From: Photobacterium galatheae
Lineage (GTDB): Bacteria > Pseudomonadota > Gammaproteobacteria > Enterobacterales > Vibrionaceae
Direction of reading: 5' to 3'
Assembly: GCF_000695255.1 (NCBI RefSeq)
Contig: NZ_JMIB01000028.1
Span: forward strand, 58,719-122,718
Length of the DNA stretch: 64,000 bases
Under the pieces are notes generated by a model, which was not told where the DNA came from, made no database searches, and was given only the letters and a program-made list of their open reading frames with translations. Positions within the stretch are counted from its first letter, which is position 1; every line of letters starts with the position of its first letter. Below are positions 17,928 through 27,109 of the stretch, in pieces. The position numbers were made by a program, and so were the translations under genes.

Positions 17928-18500
17928 TTATTGGTATATTTCTCCCCCAACCATGATATTTTCCGGTATCGATTTTAATTGAATCCCACCTAAATAAATA
18001 CTTCCTTTCACGGTAATACCCGCCGGAAGTTCTGTAATTTTGGTATGAGCAAGGTATAGGTTACCACCAACATGCAAATAGGGCGGTAATTGAGTGAGTG
18101 GCATACCAATCAGGCTTAAATCTCCAGGAACTCGCAAATTCGGGTTTAAATAGGTGAGTTTCGTGTGAGCCAGATTCAGATACCCACCAATTTCCAGTTT
18201 TCTGGGCAATGCTGTAATGTCGCTATAGGCAAGATCGAGATTACCGTCTACCCGGGTTGTTTTCGGTAAGATGCGTATATCACTGTTTTCCAGATCCAAA
18301 TTCCCTTTGACATGTAGCGGGTCGGGTAAGCGGATGCGCTTGGAATGCCTTAACGACACATTGCCATAGCTGTCCGTGTAGTTCAGCAGTTTTAATTCAG
18401 AAACAAATTGGTTTGATGCTTGAGCCTGACAAAGAGACAGGCTGAGGGCAAACATGCTGAAATGACAGAGCTGGCGGAGTCTTTTCGACATACTTCTCAT
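17928..18500 (-). CDS. Secreted leucine-rich-repeat-like protein
   Basis: A 190-residue protein with a signal peptide (cut near QAQAS) and about six degenerate repeats of roughly 20 residues. The repeating unit reads V-x-G-x-L-x-L-x-x-S/T-x-I/L-x-x-L-P (for example VDGNLDLAYSDITALP, VGGNLYLAHTKITELP). Regular Leu/Ile spacing and the LP ending suggest a solenoid like the LP-type repeats of bacterial LRR proteins, with beta strands at G-N-L-x-L. There is no catalytic domain. The start is either this ATG or one three codons later; neither has a good ribosome site. Function unknown; exported binding protein is an inference. Confidence 0.7.
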   Translation of the reverse strand: MRSMSKRLRQLCHFSMFALSLSLCQAQASNQFVSELKLLNYTDSYGNVSLRHSKRIRLPDPLHVKGNLDLENSDIRILPKTTRVDGNLDLAYSDITALPRKLEIGGYLNLAHTKLTYLNPNLRVPGDLSLIGMPLTQLPPYLHVGGNLYLAHTKITELPAGITVKGSIYLGGIQLKSIPENIMVGGEIYQ

Positions 18501-18656
18501 AGATAAGCTTATCTTTTGTTTTGATTACGTGGAATTGTAAACAGGAAATATAGAAAAGACAGCGCCATGAAACAAAATGGGAGTAGTATCACCGAAAGCT
18601 CATGGCGTGAAAAAACAATCCATTTACGCTGCATGGAATACAGCGCAACATTGAAA

Positions 18657-19529
18657 TCATGAATCAAATTGCTTAATTAAGACGGATGTATCTGCCCGGT
18701 TCAAACCTTTTTGCTGTAGTTTTTCATATTCAGCATCAACTTGATGTGTTAACGGTAGTGAGACGTTTAATTTCTCAGCGGCTTCAAAACAAATCGCAAG
18801 ATCTTTTCGCATCCAGTCAATGGCAAAACCGAAATCAAATTTATCTTCGGCCATTGTGATCGCTCGGTTTTCCATCTGCCAGGATCCCGCAGCACCATGC
18901 TTCAGAACGTCGGTCATTTTTTGAATATCCAGCCCGGCTGCTTTTGCCAGAGTGATGGCTTCTGAGAGTCCTTGCAGTACGCCAGCAATACAAATCTGGT
19001 TTGCCATTTTGGTGATTTGGCCAAAACCGATGCCGCCCATCAGAGTCGAAGCTTTTGCATAGGGTTGGAATACGGATTGGGCTTTGCTGAAATCATCTTC
19101 ACTTCCGCCGACCATGATGGTCAGGCAACCATTGACAGCACCAGCTTCGCCACCTGACACAGGCGCATCCAGGAATGAAGCGGACACTTGATGAGCGGCT
19201 TCAGCGATTTCCTGAGCAATTTCGGCGGATGCAGTGGTGTGATCAATCAGTAAGGTACCAGGGCGGACAGCTGACAGGATACCTTGTTCTCCACAGTACA
19301 CTTCGCGAACATCGTGATCATTGCCCACACAGGTTAAGACGACATCGGCATGCTGTGCGGCTTCAGCAGGTGTTAGGGCCATTTTCCCGTCATAGGTCTC
19401 AAGCCATTTTTCTGCCGTTGCTGTCGTGCGGTTAAAGACAACAACCTGAAATCCAGCTCTCGCTAAATGTCCGGCCATAGGAAAACCCATAGTGCCTAAG
19501 CCAATAAAGGCAATTGTTTTATTTGTCAT
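18657..19529 (-). CDS. 3-hydroxyisobutyrate dehydrogenase / tartronate semialdehyde reductase family oxidoreductase
   Basis: A 290-residue beta-hydroxyacid dehydrogenase. It has the N-terminal dinucleotide motif GLGTMGFPMAGHLARAG, the substrate-binding DAPVSGGEAGAVNGCLTIMVGG and the catalytic-Lys region GFGQITKMANQI. The family reduces or oxidises 3-hydroxy acids with NAD(P); the exact substrate (3-hydroxyisobutyrate, tartronate semialdehyde, succinic semialdehyde) is not decidable here. I choose the ATG preceded by AGGATG rather than an upstream in-frame start at 19574. It has no pathway neighbours. Confidence 0.88.
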   Translation of the reverse strand: MTNKTIAFIGLGTMGFPMAGHLARAGFQVVVFNRTTATAEKWLETYDGKMALTPAEAAQHADVVLTCVGNDHDVREVYCGEQGILSAVRPGTLLIDHTTASAEIAQEIAEAAHQVSASFLDAPVSGGEAGAVNGCLTIMVGGSEDDFSKAQSVFQPYAKASTLMGGIGFGQITKMANQICIAGVLQGLSEAITLAKAAGLDIQKMTDVLKHGAAGSWQMENRAITMAEDKFDFGFAIDWMRKDLAICFEAAEKLNVSLPLTHQVDAEYEKLQQKGLNRADTSVLIKQFDS

Positions 19530-19775
19530 GATTGTGCATCCTATTGCGTTTCTATCCGGCCGGCATGATATCACAACCCAACTGCGAAAGTGGGACTGTC
19601 ATTCAGCGATGATGAGGGCAGGGAGGGTATTTTTGTCGAGCATCGCATCGTGGGCAGAAAACAGGATGGTTCTATCACACCCAGCGAAGTACAGCGCCAG
19701 AGGAAGGGAGAATTGTTCAGGCTGGTATGCACGATGCAGTACAACGAATGTGCTACATCGTGCAAAGGATCAGGG

Positions 19776-20075
19776 TTAACGTGTGTTCAGTGAGCGGGAC
19801 TTCAGATCAAAGATGATTTTCTCTGCGCTACATTCAAATTGCAGGCGTGCAGTCATCTGCTTTCCGTCATGGCGATAAATTGTCTGATGTTGCATATTCT
19901 GGTTGACGCTTTTTGCCAGTGTCAGGAAAGGGGCAAATTCAGCTTCAATCGCAGCTTGATTCTCACCTTCAAAGGTGAGCTCTGAAACTTCATCACCTTC
20001 ACGGATCAAAAAGCCAATTTCGGCAACGACACCACAGGCTTCACAGGGTTCTTCGGTTTGTTGCAGATTAGCCAT
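19776..20075 (-). CDS. YfcZ/YiiS family protein
   Basis: A 99-residue cytoplasmic protein with the short N-terminal Cys pair (EPCEACGVVAEIGFLI) and acidic central part typical of the YfcZ/YiiS (DUF406) family of enteric bacteria and vibrios. Length matches the family. Function unknown. It is preceded and followed by unrelated genes and is probably monocistronic. Confidence 0.8.
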   Translation of the reverse strand: MANLQQTEEPCEACGVVAEIGFLIREGDEVSELTFEGENQAAIEAEFAPFLTLAKSVNQNMQHQTIYRHDGKQMTARLQFECSAEKIIFDLKSRSLNTR

Positions 20076-20181
20076 AACATATCCTTCAATTCTTACGACA
20101 ACTCAGTATGAGTGTATCTGCGGATGAAAAGATGCGCTATGGCAGTCAAAGAGAAAGGTTTGTCATAGATCAAGGTAAGCA

Positions 20182-20212
20182 TAAAAAAGCTGACCTTGAG
20201 GTAAGGTCAGCT
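20182..20212 (-). terminator. Intrinsic terminator of the chemoreceptor gene
   Basis: Ten-base perfect stem AGCTGACCTT/AAGGTCAGCT with a five-base loop, followed on the minus strand by TTTTTTAT, 13 nt after the stop codon. Confidence 0.85.
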
Positions 20213-20224
20213 AAATCGAAGGAG

Positions 20225-21790
20225 TTATTTTTCCTCAAAGCGCTTCGCCAGCGCTTCAAAATCATCCACTTTATCACTCAGCCCTGCGCTTGACTCTTCA
20301 ACCAGCAGTAACTCTTTAAAGTTTTGCTCAGATGCAGCAGCAATGGAATGGATGTGCTGTCGGGTGTGATCAGTGAGTAGTTCCTGATTGCCGGCAGCCT
20401 GAGCCATCTGACGAATCAGGCGATTCATTTCAATCATGTTCGCTTCCATGCTACTCAGGCTTTCTGAGCCTTCAGCAGCAATCGAAACACACTCATTGGT
20501 TTGATCACGATTATGTTCAATGACCGAACGCCATTCGTCGATCGTGCTCAGCATATGCTCGATGCTGTTCTGAATTTGTTCTGTTGCCGTTTGGGTTCTG
20601 GAAGATAAAGCACGGACTTCATCAGCGACCACAGCGAAACCACGGCCATGTTCACCAGCACGCGCAGCTTCTATCGCTGCGTTCAGTGCAAGCAGGTTGG
20701 TTTGATCGGCAATACCGCGGATCTCAGTCATCACCGTGCTGACTTTGGCTGCCTCATCACTGAGCTGCTGGGTTGCCGCAGTCGCCTGTTCAGCCTGAGC
20801 GGAAAGAACTTGCAGGTTTTGTTGGGTTGCATCCAACTGATGGCGCGTTTGATCGCTGAAATTTTGTGTATTTTGTAGCAACTGTTCTGATTCTTCAGCA
20901 TGTTGGCTCACATGCTGAGCAGAGCCGGTCATATCATCTAAGGCATTGGCAACATTACGAATGTTGTCATTTTGATGACGAATCGCCTGATTGACCCGGG
21001 TTGCCGTTTCACTCAGATTTTCAGCCAAAGCATGCAAAGGCTGGGCAGCGTCCGTCATTCTGCCAAGGACGGTACGCATACGTGCCGATGCCATTTTCAG
21101 GTGATAGTCGGCAATGGAGTACTGAGTGTTTCCGGAATAAATCAGGCGGCTGATACTGTCGTAACTTTGTCTGAGCTGATGAAGATGCTGTGGCGTTGTG
21201 AACAGCTCTTCACGAAAACAAACCGCCAGCACCAATAATGGCAATAGTGCAAGGAAGGCATGCCATGTGAAGCCTTCCTGCATCAGACTGTATAAGCCAG
21301 GAAGCAAAGTCGCGGCACCGAGTAAACTGTAGCGCGCAGCGGCAGGCATTGAGAGTTTCAGTGAACTTTTGCCTTCATTGCTTCGGAGGACTTTATAAGC
21401 CTGCGCGGCGGTTTTTACCATGGCCGGGGTTGGTTTAACCCGAACAGATTGATAACCAACCAACTTGCCATGCTCATAAATCGGCGTCACGTAGGCATCA
21501 ACCCAGTAGTAACCGCCATTTTTGGTTCGGTTTTTGACCACGCCGCGCCAGGCATTTCCTTTTTTCAGGTGACGCCACATATCCGCGAAAGCGGCTTTGG
21601 GCATATCGGCATGTCGGATAATATTGTGGGGTTTACCGAGTAATTCAGCTTCAGCATAGCCCGCCACCTGACAAAAGCACGGGTTGCAATAAGTAATGGT
21701 TCCCTTCAGATCGGTCGCAGACACAAGCTGTTCACCAGCCGGAAAAGTGACCTCACCGTCCTTCATGGTGTGGATGGAAATAGCAGACAC
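20225..21790 (-). CDS. PAS-domain methyl-accepting chemotaxis protein (Aer-like)
   Basis: A 521-residue chemoreceptor without periplasmic sensor. Residues 10-130 are a PAS domain ([51 protein letters not shown]) like the FAD-binding PAS of the redox sensor Aer. A short hydrophobic hairpin follows (about 155-190). The C-terminal half is the signalling coiled coil with the conserved hairpin tip [38 protein letters not shown] (read in two parts: the tip core is [17 protein letters not shown]). It would signal to CheA/CheW, probably for energy taxis. Aer-type function is an inference from architecture. Confidence 0.92.
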   Translation of the reverse strand: MSAISIHTMKDGEVTFPAGEQLVSATDLKGTITYCNPCFCQVAGYAEAELLGKPHNIIRHADMPKAAFADMWRHLKKGNAWRGVVKNRTKNGGYYWVDAYVTPIYEHGKLVGYQSVRVKPTPAMVKTAAQAYKVLRSNEGKSSLKLSMPAAARYSLLGAATLLPGLYSLMQEGFTWHAFLALLPLLVLAVCFREELFTTPQHLHQLRQSYDSISRLIYSGNTQYSIADYHLKMASARMRTVLGRMTDAAQPLHALAENLSETATRVNQAIRHQNDNIRNVANALDDMTGSAQHVSQHAEESEQLLQNTQNFSDQTRHQLDATQQNLQVLSAQAEQATAATQQLSDEAAKVSTVMTEIRGIADQTNLLALNAAIEAARAGEHGRGFAVVADEVRALSSRTQTATEQIQNSIEHMLSTIDEWRSVIEHNRDQTNECVSIAAEGSESLSSMEANMIEMNRLIRQMAQAAGNQELLTDHTRQHIHSIAAASEQNFKELLLVEESSAGLSDKVDDFEALAKRFEEK

Positions 21791-22162
21791 GTATAACCCT
21801 TGTTCTAATATGATTTTTATCGGGTGAATAAGAGCATAGATGCAGCTGAAATTTCAATAGGTGGATAGCGAAATCCTCTATAACCGCACGAAAATTAATG
21901 GCAAAAGGCGTTGGTGGTGTGAGATCACGCTAAAAAACTGATATTCAATGCAACGCTTATTGTTCTGTGAGGCTGAACAGAGGAACAGTTCAGATGAAAT
22001 ATCTGTGATATCTCAAAGGGGTATATAAGATATACACAACATGTTTGGCTAATTTGACATCACTGCCTTCCTTGCTATGCTCTTGGGGTATTGAATTGAT
22101 GTGTGTTTGAATTCATAAAGGTACTTATTCACATGATGGTTAATCAGAGATAAGGAGCATTT
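21791..22162. other. Intergenic region, no gene seen
   Basis: 370 bases between the divergently oriented chemoreceptor gene and the small protein gene at 22163. A small dyad (CTGAAC...GTTCAG at 21971-21991) is present. Promoters for both neighbours should lie here; none can be assigned with confidence. Confidence 0.4.
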
Positions 22163-22453
22163 ATGAAAATTATTTATGGAAACATAGATAAGAATGGAAG
22201 TATTGTATCTGGTAGTGGTGACTTCACCGTTGAAAATGTTGGTACGGGCCAGTACAAAGTTGGTTTTAATCAAGCCTTTCATTTAGTGCCAAGTGTTGTC
22301 GGGTCTCAAACTGACTACGATAGCTCTAATCAAAGTCCACTCGATAATATTGCTTTTCCATTTGTTGAAACAACAGGGTTTTCAGCCAACGTTGGTGGTG
22401 CGGATGGGAGCTTTCAGAACAGAAGCTTCTCATTTATTGCGATTGGCGAATAA
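22163..22453 (+). CDS. Small beta-rich protein of unknown function
   Basis: A 96-residue frame with a strong site (ATAAGGAGC, spacing 4-8) before ATG. There is no signal peptide. The sequence is all-beta in character: GSGDFTVENVGTGQYKV, GFNQAFHLVPSVVGSQ, ending in FQNRSFSFIAIGE. The T-G-x-Y-x-V-x-F-x-x-A-F-x-x-x-P pattern is common in C-terminal receptor-binding modules of tail fibres and C1q/lectin-like jelly rolls, which suggests a small sugar- or ligand-binding fold. No phage genes surround it. The function cannot be stated. Confidence 0.6.
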   Translation: MKIIYGNIDKNGSIVSGSGDFTVENVGTGQYKVGFNQAFHLVPSVVGSQTDYDSSNQSPLDNIAFPFVETTGFSANVGGADGSFQNRSFSFIAIGE

Positions 22454-22813
22454 ATTTTGTTGACGATGTCATCTTAAATTTGGAGCCTGCGTGTGCAGGC
22501 TTCAGTGAAGTTCGTCTCCTCTTGTTTAAACTTTCTCTTCGGAGAACCAAATTTTAACCAGCCTGAACAACATCCCACGCTGGAGTCTGCTGATCTTTCT
22601 CTTCGAAATCCGGTTGATTTCAAACGCCAAATTAGTCGGAATCGATGGTTCAATGTCTCGTAATCCTCCCTTGACTGAAGTGAGCACCCGCAGGAACGGT
22701 TTACCTGCAACTCGGGAAATGGCCAGAATTAGCTATATTTATATTGATAAGAATCGTGATGAGGTGGAGAAGGAATTTCAATGCCTTACCTGAGCAGTTG
22801 AGAGGATTTGAAT
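22454..22813. other. Intergenic region with a short hairpin, possible decayed sequence
   Basis: 360 bases. It starts with a stem AGCCTGC/GCAGGCT (22484-22501). A 78-codon minus-strand frame spans most of it but has no ribosome site and unusual composition, so I do not call it a gene. Confidence 0.35.
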
Positions 22814-23062
22814 ATGGTTCTTTCTGAATGTCGCGAAATGTTCAATCAACATACATTGGTTGAGGCCCGGCTGGTTCATGATTTTCTCAGTGCCGGCTGG
22901 AGTGTGAACTTCAAAGATAATGAAGGGAATGATTACCCGCTGACGGATGTGTATGGCATTCCGTGCAGTTATGATTCACTGAAGCAAGCGGAGGATATCG
23001 TTCACGAAATCGGCGATTGTCCGATGAAAGTTGATAGTCTGTTCCACTTCTCTGAACGTTAA
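22814..23062 (+). CDS. Hypothetical cytoplasmic protein, 82 residues
   Basis: The ATG at 22814 is preceded by AGAGGA at seven bases; a TTG two codons upstream is too close to that site. The 82 residues are mixed alpha/beta with no signal or membrane segment (MVLSECREMFNQHTLVEARLVHDF, then FKDNEGNDYPLTDVYGIP). No family is recognised. Codon use resembles the neighbours, and the strong start supports a real gene. Confidence 0.6.
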   Translation: MVLSECREMFNQHTLVEARLVHDFLSAGWSVNFKDNEGNDYPLTDVYGIPCSYDSLKQAEDIVHEIGDCPMKVDSLFHFSER

Positions 23063-23282
23063 CGATGGATGACGCCTGTCCTCCGGACATTGAGGATGGG
23101 TCATTGGATACGAGACGGAGTGGTTGATAGCTTAGGCTGGTTCGACCACTCTTTCCTTGTCTGAAATAGAACGATCGTGCTTTACTTGATAGGTCTGTTG
23201 AATGATGCCGTGTTTTTGGCCGCACTCAGATAGGGTTTGAATCTAAGCAGACAATGCAGCAGCACCAGGGAAAGGAAGTGCA

Positions 23283-23879
23283 ATGAGTAAAGGGCGAGTC
23301 ACGCGCGAACACATTCTGAAAACGGCATTCGATCTGGCCAGTAAAGACGGACTGGACAGTCTGACAATTGGTCAGCTAGCGAAAGCATCCGGAATGTCGA
23401 AAAGCGGGTTGTTCGCACACTTTAATTCGAAGGAAAACCTGCAAGTCTCTGTGTTGCAGTATGCAGGTGATTATTTTGCACTTCATGTGATTCAACCGGT
23501 GCGTCAGATCAATTTTGATTCGGTAGAACAAAAACTCAGGTCACTGCTCACTCACTGGCTGGCCTGGAATCATTCTTTTCAGGGCCGGTGTATGTTCATT
23601 GATGCCTGGAAAGAGCGTCGACATGGTGATGATTCAGTCCAGTTAGAACTGGACATGATTACGCGTCGCTGGCTGGACTACCTTTGTCGTCAGGTAGAAA
23701 AAGGGAAGGCGTCAGGAGAGTTCAGGGCAAACCTAGACACATGGCAGTCAGTTTTTAGGCTGTATGGCGCTTATCTGAGTAGCCAGCTCTTTCATTCTCT
23801 GGCACTGGAAGATGATGAGAGCCGTCGTTTCTGGCAGGAAGTGGAGGCCATTTTTACCGAATGGCGAGCAACAAAATAA
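23283..23879 (+). CDS. TetR/AcrR family transcriptional regulator
   Basis: A 198-residue repressor. The N-terminal helix-turn-helix (REHILKTAFDLASKDGLDSLTIGQLAKASGMSKSGLFAHF in outline; recognition helix GMSKSGLFAHF) is standard TetR; the remainder is the helical ligand-binding domain. It is followed 53 nt later by an alpha/beta hydrolase gene on the same strand, so it probably controls that gene and itself. The ligand is unknown. The ATG follows GGAAGTGCA, a fair ribosome site. Confidence 0.9.
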   Translation: MSKGRVTREHILKTAFDLASKDGLDSLTIGQLAKASGMSKSGLFAHFNSKENLQVSVLQYAGDYFALHVIQPVRQINFDSVEQKLRSLLTHWLAWNHSFQGRCMFIDAWKERRHGDDSVQLELDMITRRWLDYLCRQVEKGKASGEFRANLDTWQSVFRLYGAYLSSQLFHSLALEDDESRRFWQEVEAIFTEWRATK

Positions 23880-23932
23880 ATTTTTAAAAGACATAAAAAA
23901 GCACGACCGTTCTATTTTTGTGGAGACAAGCA

Positions 23933-24841
23933 ATGAGCAGCAAAATTTACTTCAATACATCCGGTGGCCTGAACCTCAGACGCCGTGCCACGAATCTGAT
24001 CACACGTGCATATCACAAAATCGCACCATCACATGCTGTAAAGACGGCGCGGAATTTATTACTGACCCCAGAAAAAATACTTAAGCCATCGGAACAGCCT
24101 GAAGGGATGCGCATCAAAACAATTCAAAGTTCAGAAGGTAACCTGATGACTTATGCCTTGGGAAAAGGCCCGGTGTGGTTGCTGGGACACGGCTGGTCAG
24201 GTTCAGCCAGTCAGTTTTTCCCGCTGATGGAAACAATCGCAGCGGCAGGCTATACAGCACTGGCGTTTGATAATCCGGCTCATGGCAACAGCGAGGGCCA
24301 GCATGGCCATTTACCGGGCTTTGTGAAAGGGCTGGAGGCTGTGATTGATCAGGAAGTTGATGAACTGGCTGGCGTTGTGGCTCACAGTATGGGCTGTACC
24401 ATGGTGTTGGAAAGCAGACATCCGAAGCTGGTGGGTAAACCAATGTTATTGATTGCCCCGGTACTGAACTACAGGGACAACCTCTATCGAATGGTGGATA
24501 TCTCTGGTTTTTCGCTTCGCTTATTTCGTGATGTGGTTGGGGAAATCGAGCAACAGTACCAATATCCGATTGATACAGTCGATACGAATGCAAGACTGTC
24601 TGAACATCAGGGCAAGGTTCTGATTGTGCATGATATGGCGGATAGGTTTGCACAAATTGAACAATCCCGAAATGCGAATGCCCTGAACCACGTCGATTTG
24701 ATCGAAACCGAAGGGTTAGGGCATAGCCGGATCCTGAACAGTCAGGCTGTTTTTGATGCATTTCATACCATCAGTCAGTCGATGGCATCGGGGCATCGCA
24801 TTAGCTCGATTTCGCTGCAACCGTTTCAGGTTGAGGGTTAA
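23933..24841 (+). CDS. Alpha/beta hydrolase
   Basis: A 302-residue alpha/beta-hydrolase fold protein. Oxyanion region LGHGWSGSASQF, nucleophile elbow VVAHSMGCTM (Ser near residue 160) and late catalytic His in EGLGHSRIL are all present, with an acidic residue in HDMADRF as the third member. The first 60 residues are basic and contain an amphipathic segment. I start at the ATG with GGAG at seven bases. Likely an esterase or lipase-like enzyme under the TetR gene upstream. The 3' end overlaps the convergent plsC gene by 41 nt. Confidence 0.85.
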   Translation: MSSKIYFNTSGGLNLRRRATNLITRAYHKIAPSHAVKTARNLLLTPEKILKPSEQPEGMRIKTIQSSEGNLMTYALGKGPVWLLGHGWSGSASQFFPLMETIAAAGYTALAFDNPAHGNSEGQHGHLPGFVKGLEAVIDQEVDELAGVVAHSMGCTMVLESRHPKLVGKPMLLIAPVLNYRDNLYRMVDISGFSLRLFRDVVGEIEQQYQYPIDTVDTNARLSEHQGKVLIVHDMADRFAQIEQSRNANALNHVDLIETEGLGHSRILNSQAVFDAFHTISQSMASGHRISSISLQPFQVEG

Positions 24842-25556
24842 GGGCCAAAACTTCAGCATCCAGTTTTGCGATATGATTCAGCATCATCTCATGGCAGCGG
24901 TCTGCCAGTGCTCTCGCGTCCTGCACTGTCATGCTTGAGGTATCTATCGGGTCGAGATACTCGGCAATCACTGTGCCATTATCCCGGTTGCTGAGATTAA
25001 TCTTATTGTAAGTGCTGCTGACGACCATTGGCACAATGGGGACACCTGCTTCGATGGCCATTCTGAAAGCACCGGTTTTAAAGGGAAGTAAGCCCCGGCC
25101 TTTACTTCTGGTGCCTTCTGGATACATCCAGACTGACAAATTCCGCTCGTGGATGGCTGTGACCACCTGCTTGATGGTATCCCGGGCTTTGGCTTTATTT
25201 TCCCGGTCGATCAGAATATTCCCGGTAATCCAGTATAACGGGCCGAAGAATGGGATCCAGAGCAGGCTTTTTTTGCCAATGGAGACGGTTCTCGGGCGGA
25301 CCATGCCTGGGGATGTGACGAAATCAAAGACGGTCTGGTGGTTCGAGATGTAGACCGCTTTACCGACACCTGCAATTTTTTCTTCCCCGCGCTCAATAAT
25401 CTGCACGTTGACAATTTTTCTCAGCACTTTGAACCACTGACTGAAAAAATAAACATGTTTCGGGTCTCGTGGGCTGAATAAACAGTAAATCAGCGCGAAC
25501 AGACAAGTGAAGATGATAAAAACCGTGGCCAGTAAGAGGCGGATAAAAGCGAGCAC
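24801..25556 (-). CDS. plsC: 1-acyl-sn-glycerol-3-phosphate acyltransferase (PlsC)
   Basis: A 251-residue membrane acyltransferase that acylates lysophosphatidic acid to phosphatidic acid. It has an N-terminal membrane segment (FIRLLLATVFIIFTCLFALIYC), motif I NHQTVFDF (the usual NHxxxxD), and motif III FPEGTRSK-like MYPEGTRSKGRGLLPFKTGAF, followed by VPIVPMV (motif IV). Length and motif order are those of bacterial PlsC. It is convergent with, and overlaps, the hydrolase gene. Confidence 0.92.
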   Translation of the reverse strand: MLAFIRLLLATVFIIFTCLFALIYCLFSPRDPKHVYFFSQWFKVLRKIVNVQIIERGEEKIAGVGKAVYISNHQTVFDFVTSPGMVRPRTVSIGKKSLLWIPFFGPLYWITGNILIDRENKAKARDTIKQVVTAIHERNLSVWMYPEGTRSKGRGLLPFKTGAFRMAIEAGVPIVPMVVSSTYNKINLSNRDNGTVIAEYLDPIDTSSMTVQDARALADRCHEMMLNHIAKLDAEVLALNPQPETVAAKSS

Positions 25557-25853
25557 AACAACTCCTTATATACACAAACTGCTTTTCTTTAGCGTAATCC
25601 AGTCCGGGAATTTCGCAAAAGAGGTCTGATGAGTTGTATGCAACAACTCACAAAATGGCATGCTAACTCACTGAAAAAGAAAACAATCCCTTGCGGATTT
25701 CGTATTTCAATGAAATTGCAGCTGACCCGCAGGTTGAAAAGGTGTTTGTCAAAAGTGCTGTCAGTTTATCCAGATGGTTGCGACATGAGTGCATCAGAGC
25801 AAGGCTTCATGCATAATCACGCTTTTGTGGTACTTTTTTGCGCTGAGGTTGAG

Positions 25854-26402
25854 ATGGTCAAGATAAAGTGGGCTTTATTCTTCTGCTTCCGACAGAAATG
25901 GTTGAAAGTCTTTCCCCTTGCTGCCGTCCTCATCCTGGCCGGTTGTAGTAGCAAACCTGAAACGAACGATGAACCTGTAGAAAAGACACTGGCAACCCAA
26001 ACGTCTTCTCAAATACCTTCAAGCATTGCCATCCAGCCGCCACCGCCCAGTTTTATGACGGTATACCAAAGCTGGAAGGGAACGCCTTACCGATTGGGCG
26101 GGACCACCCGAAGCGGCATTGACTGTTCAGCGTTTGTGCAGCTGACCTATTCCGAGGTATACAAACGAATGCTGCCCCGGACAACGTCAGAGCAGTCTCG
26201 TATCGGGAAGCCGGTGCCTTTATCATTGGCAAAAAAAGGTGATCTGATTTTCTTCCGTACGGGACGAACCCTGCGGCATGTCGGGATTTACATGGGAAAC
26301 AATGCGTTCCTGCATGCCTCTACCTCGCAGGGTGTTGTTGTGTCCAGTCTGGATATCCCATACTGGCGACGTGCGTTTTGGCAGGTACGCCGGTTACAGT
26401 GA
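25854..26402 (+). CDS. NlpC/P60 family peptidoglycan endopeptidase lipoprotein
   Basis: A 182-residue lipoprotein: basic start, hydrophobic stretch and lipobox LILAGC, then a Pro/Thr-rich linker and an NlpC/P60 domain. The catalytic Cys lies in GIDCSAFVQ, the His in LRHVGIYMG and the third polar residue is His in AFLHAST. These enzymes cleave D-Glu-diaminopimelate or crosslink peptides of murein at the envelope (Spr/MepS, NlpC types). The ATG is preceded by GAGG at six bases; the frame is open further upstream to 25629, but that would bury the signal peptide. Confidence 0.88.
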   Translation: MVKIKWALFFCFRQKWLKVFPLAAVLILAGCSSKPETNDEPVEKTLATQTSSQIPSSIAIQPPPPSFMTVYQSWKGTPYRLGGTTRSGIDCSAFVQLTYSEVYKRMLPRTTSEQSRIGKPVPLSLAKKGDLIFFRTGRTLRHVGIYMGNNAFLHASTSQGVVVSSLDIPYWRRAFWQVRRLQ

Positions 26403-26514
26403 CGCTTGGCGACCCATCTTTACATACTTGACTATTTTTTCTGAGCCTCTGACTCGCAAAATGGCCTGACCCCTCTCATAATTTGTGTGGGACTGGATTT
26501 CCAGGAGGTGATCT

Positions 26515-27033
26515 ATGGCGATGGCAATGACAGTCGGGCAATTCCTCAATAGCCATAATGTGGACTTCAGCCTGACACACCACAGACATACTGATACGTC
26601 TTTCAGCTCTGCAATCTCTGCACATGTACCTACATCGCAAGTGGCGAAAGCGGTGTTACTGAAAGATCAACAGGGAGACCATCTGATGGCGGTTGTCCCT
26701 TCAAACCGGCGGGTGATGATCGATAAAATCAACCGGATAATGGGGAAACAGTATTTTCTGATGGGCGAGCATGAATTGTCCAAAATCTTCCAGGACTGCG
26801 AGCCGGGTGCGGTTCCTTCACTGGGACAGGCATATCAGATCAATATGCTGGTGGACGATTTGCTGCTTGAGCAAGATGAACTGTATATCGAATCAGGGGA
26901 CCATGAAAACCTGATCCATCTGAATAACAAGCAGTTCCATAAAGTGATGCGGGATATTCCTCATCGCAATATTTCAGGCTATCGGATGCTGTTTACTCAG
27001 GAACATGACGGACGTCACTGGGAATGGGAATAG
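26515..27033 (+). CDS. YbaK/ProX-like aminoacyl-tRNA deacylase domain protein
   Basis: A 172-residue protein with the YbaK/prolyl-tRNA deacylase fold pattern: early Val/Phe-rich strand (FLNSHNVDFSLTHHRHTDT), the conserved Lys in QVAKAVLLKD, and the late SGDHENLIHLN region that replaces the usual GGGR/H-x-x-x-hydrophobic segment. Family members hydrolyse mischarged tRNA; others are of unknown role. The start is certain: a full anti-SD match AGGAGGTGATCT lies directly upstream of the ATG. Confidence 0.8.
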   Translation: MAMAMTVGQFLNSHNVDFSLTHHRHTDTSFSSAISAHVPTSQVAKAVLLKDQQGDHLMAVVPSNRRVMIDKINRIMGKQYFLMGEHELSKIFQDCEPGAVPSLGQAYQINMLVDDLLLEQDELYIESGDHENLIHLNNKQFHKVMRDIPHRNISGYRMLFTQEHDGRHWEWE

Positions 27034-27062
27034 CAGGCCGTAAGTTATCTGCCTGAAAAAAT

Positions 27063-27098
27063 AAAGACGAGATCCCCTTGCAGGCATCTCGTCTTTTT
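27063..27098. terminator. Bidirectional terminator
   Basis: Eleven-base stem AAAGACGAGAT/ATCTCGTCTTT between convergent genes. Stretches of T follow on the plus side and of A precede it, so it can serve both strands. Confidence 0.85.
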
Positions 27099-27109
27099 GT
27101 CTGCGATGT

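Noticed and set aside
22474..22710. Minus-strand 78-codon frame rich in Arg, Ser and Cys
   Set aside because: No ribosome site and composition unlike neighbouring genes; treated as non-coding or decayed.
25629..25853. 75-codon N-terminal extension of the NlpC/P60 lipoprotein
   Set aside because: It would place the lipoprotein signal in the middle of the protein; ATG 25854 has a good site.
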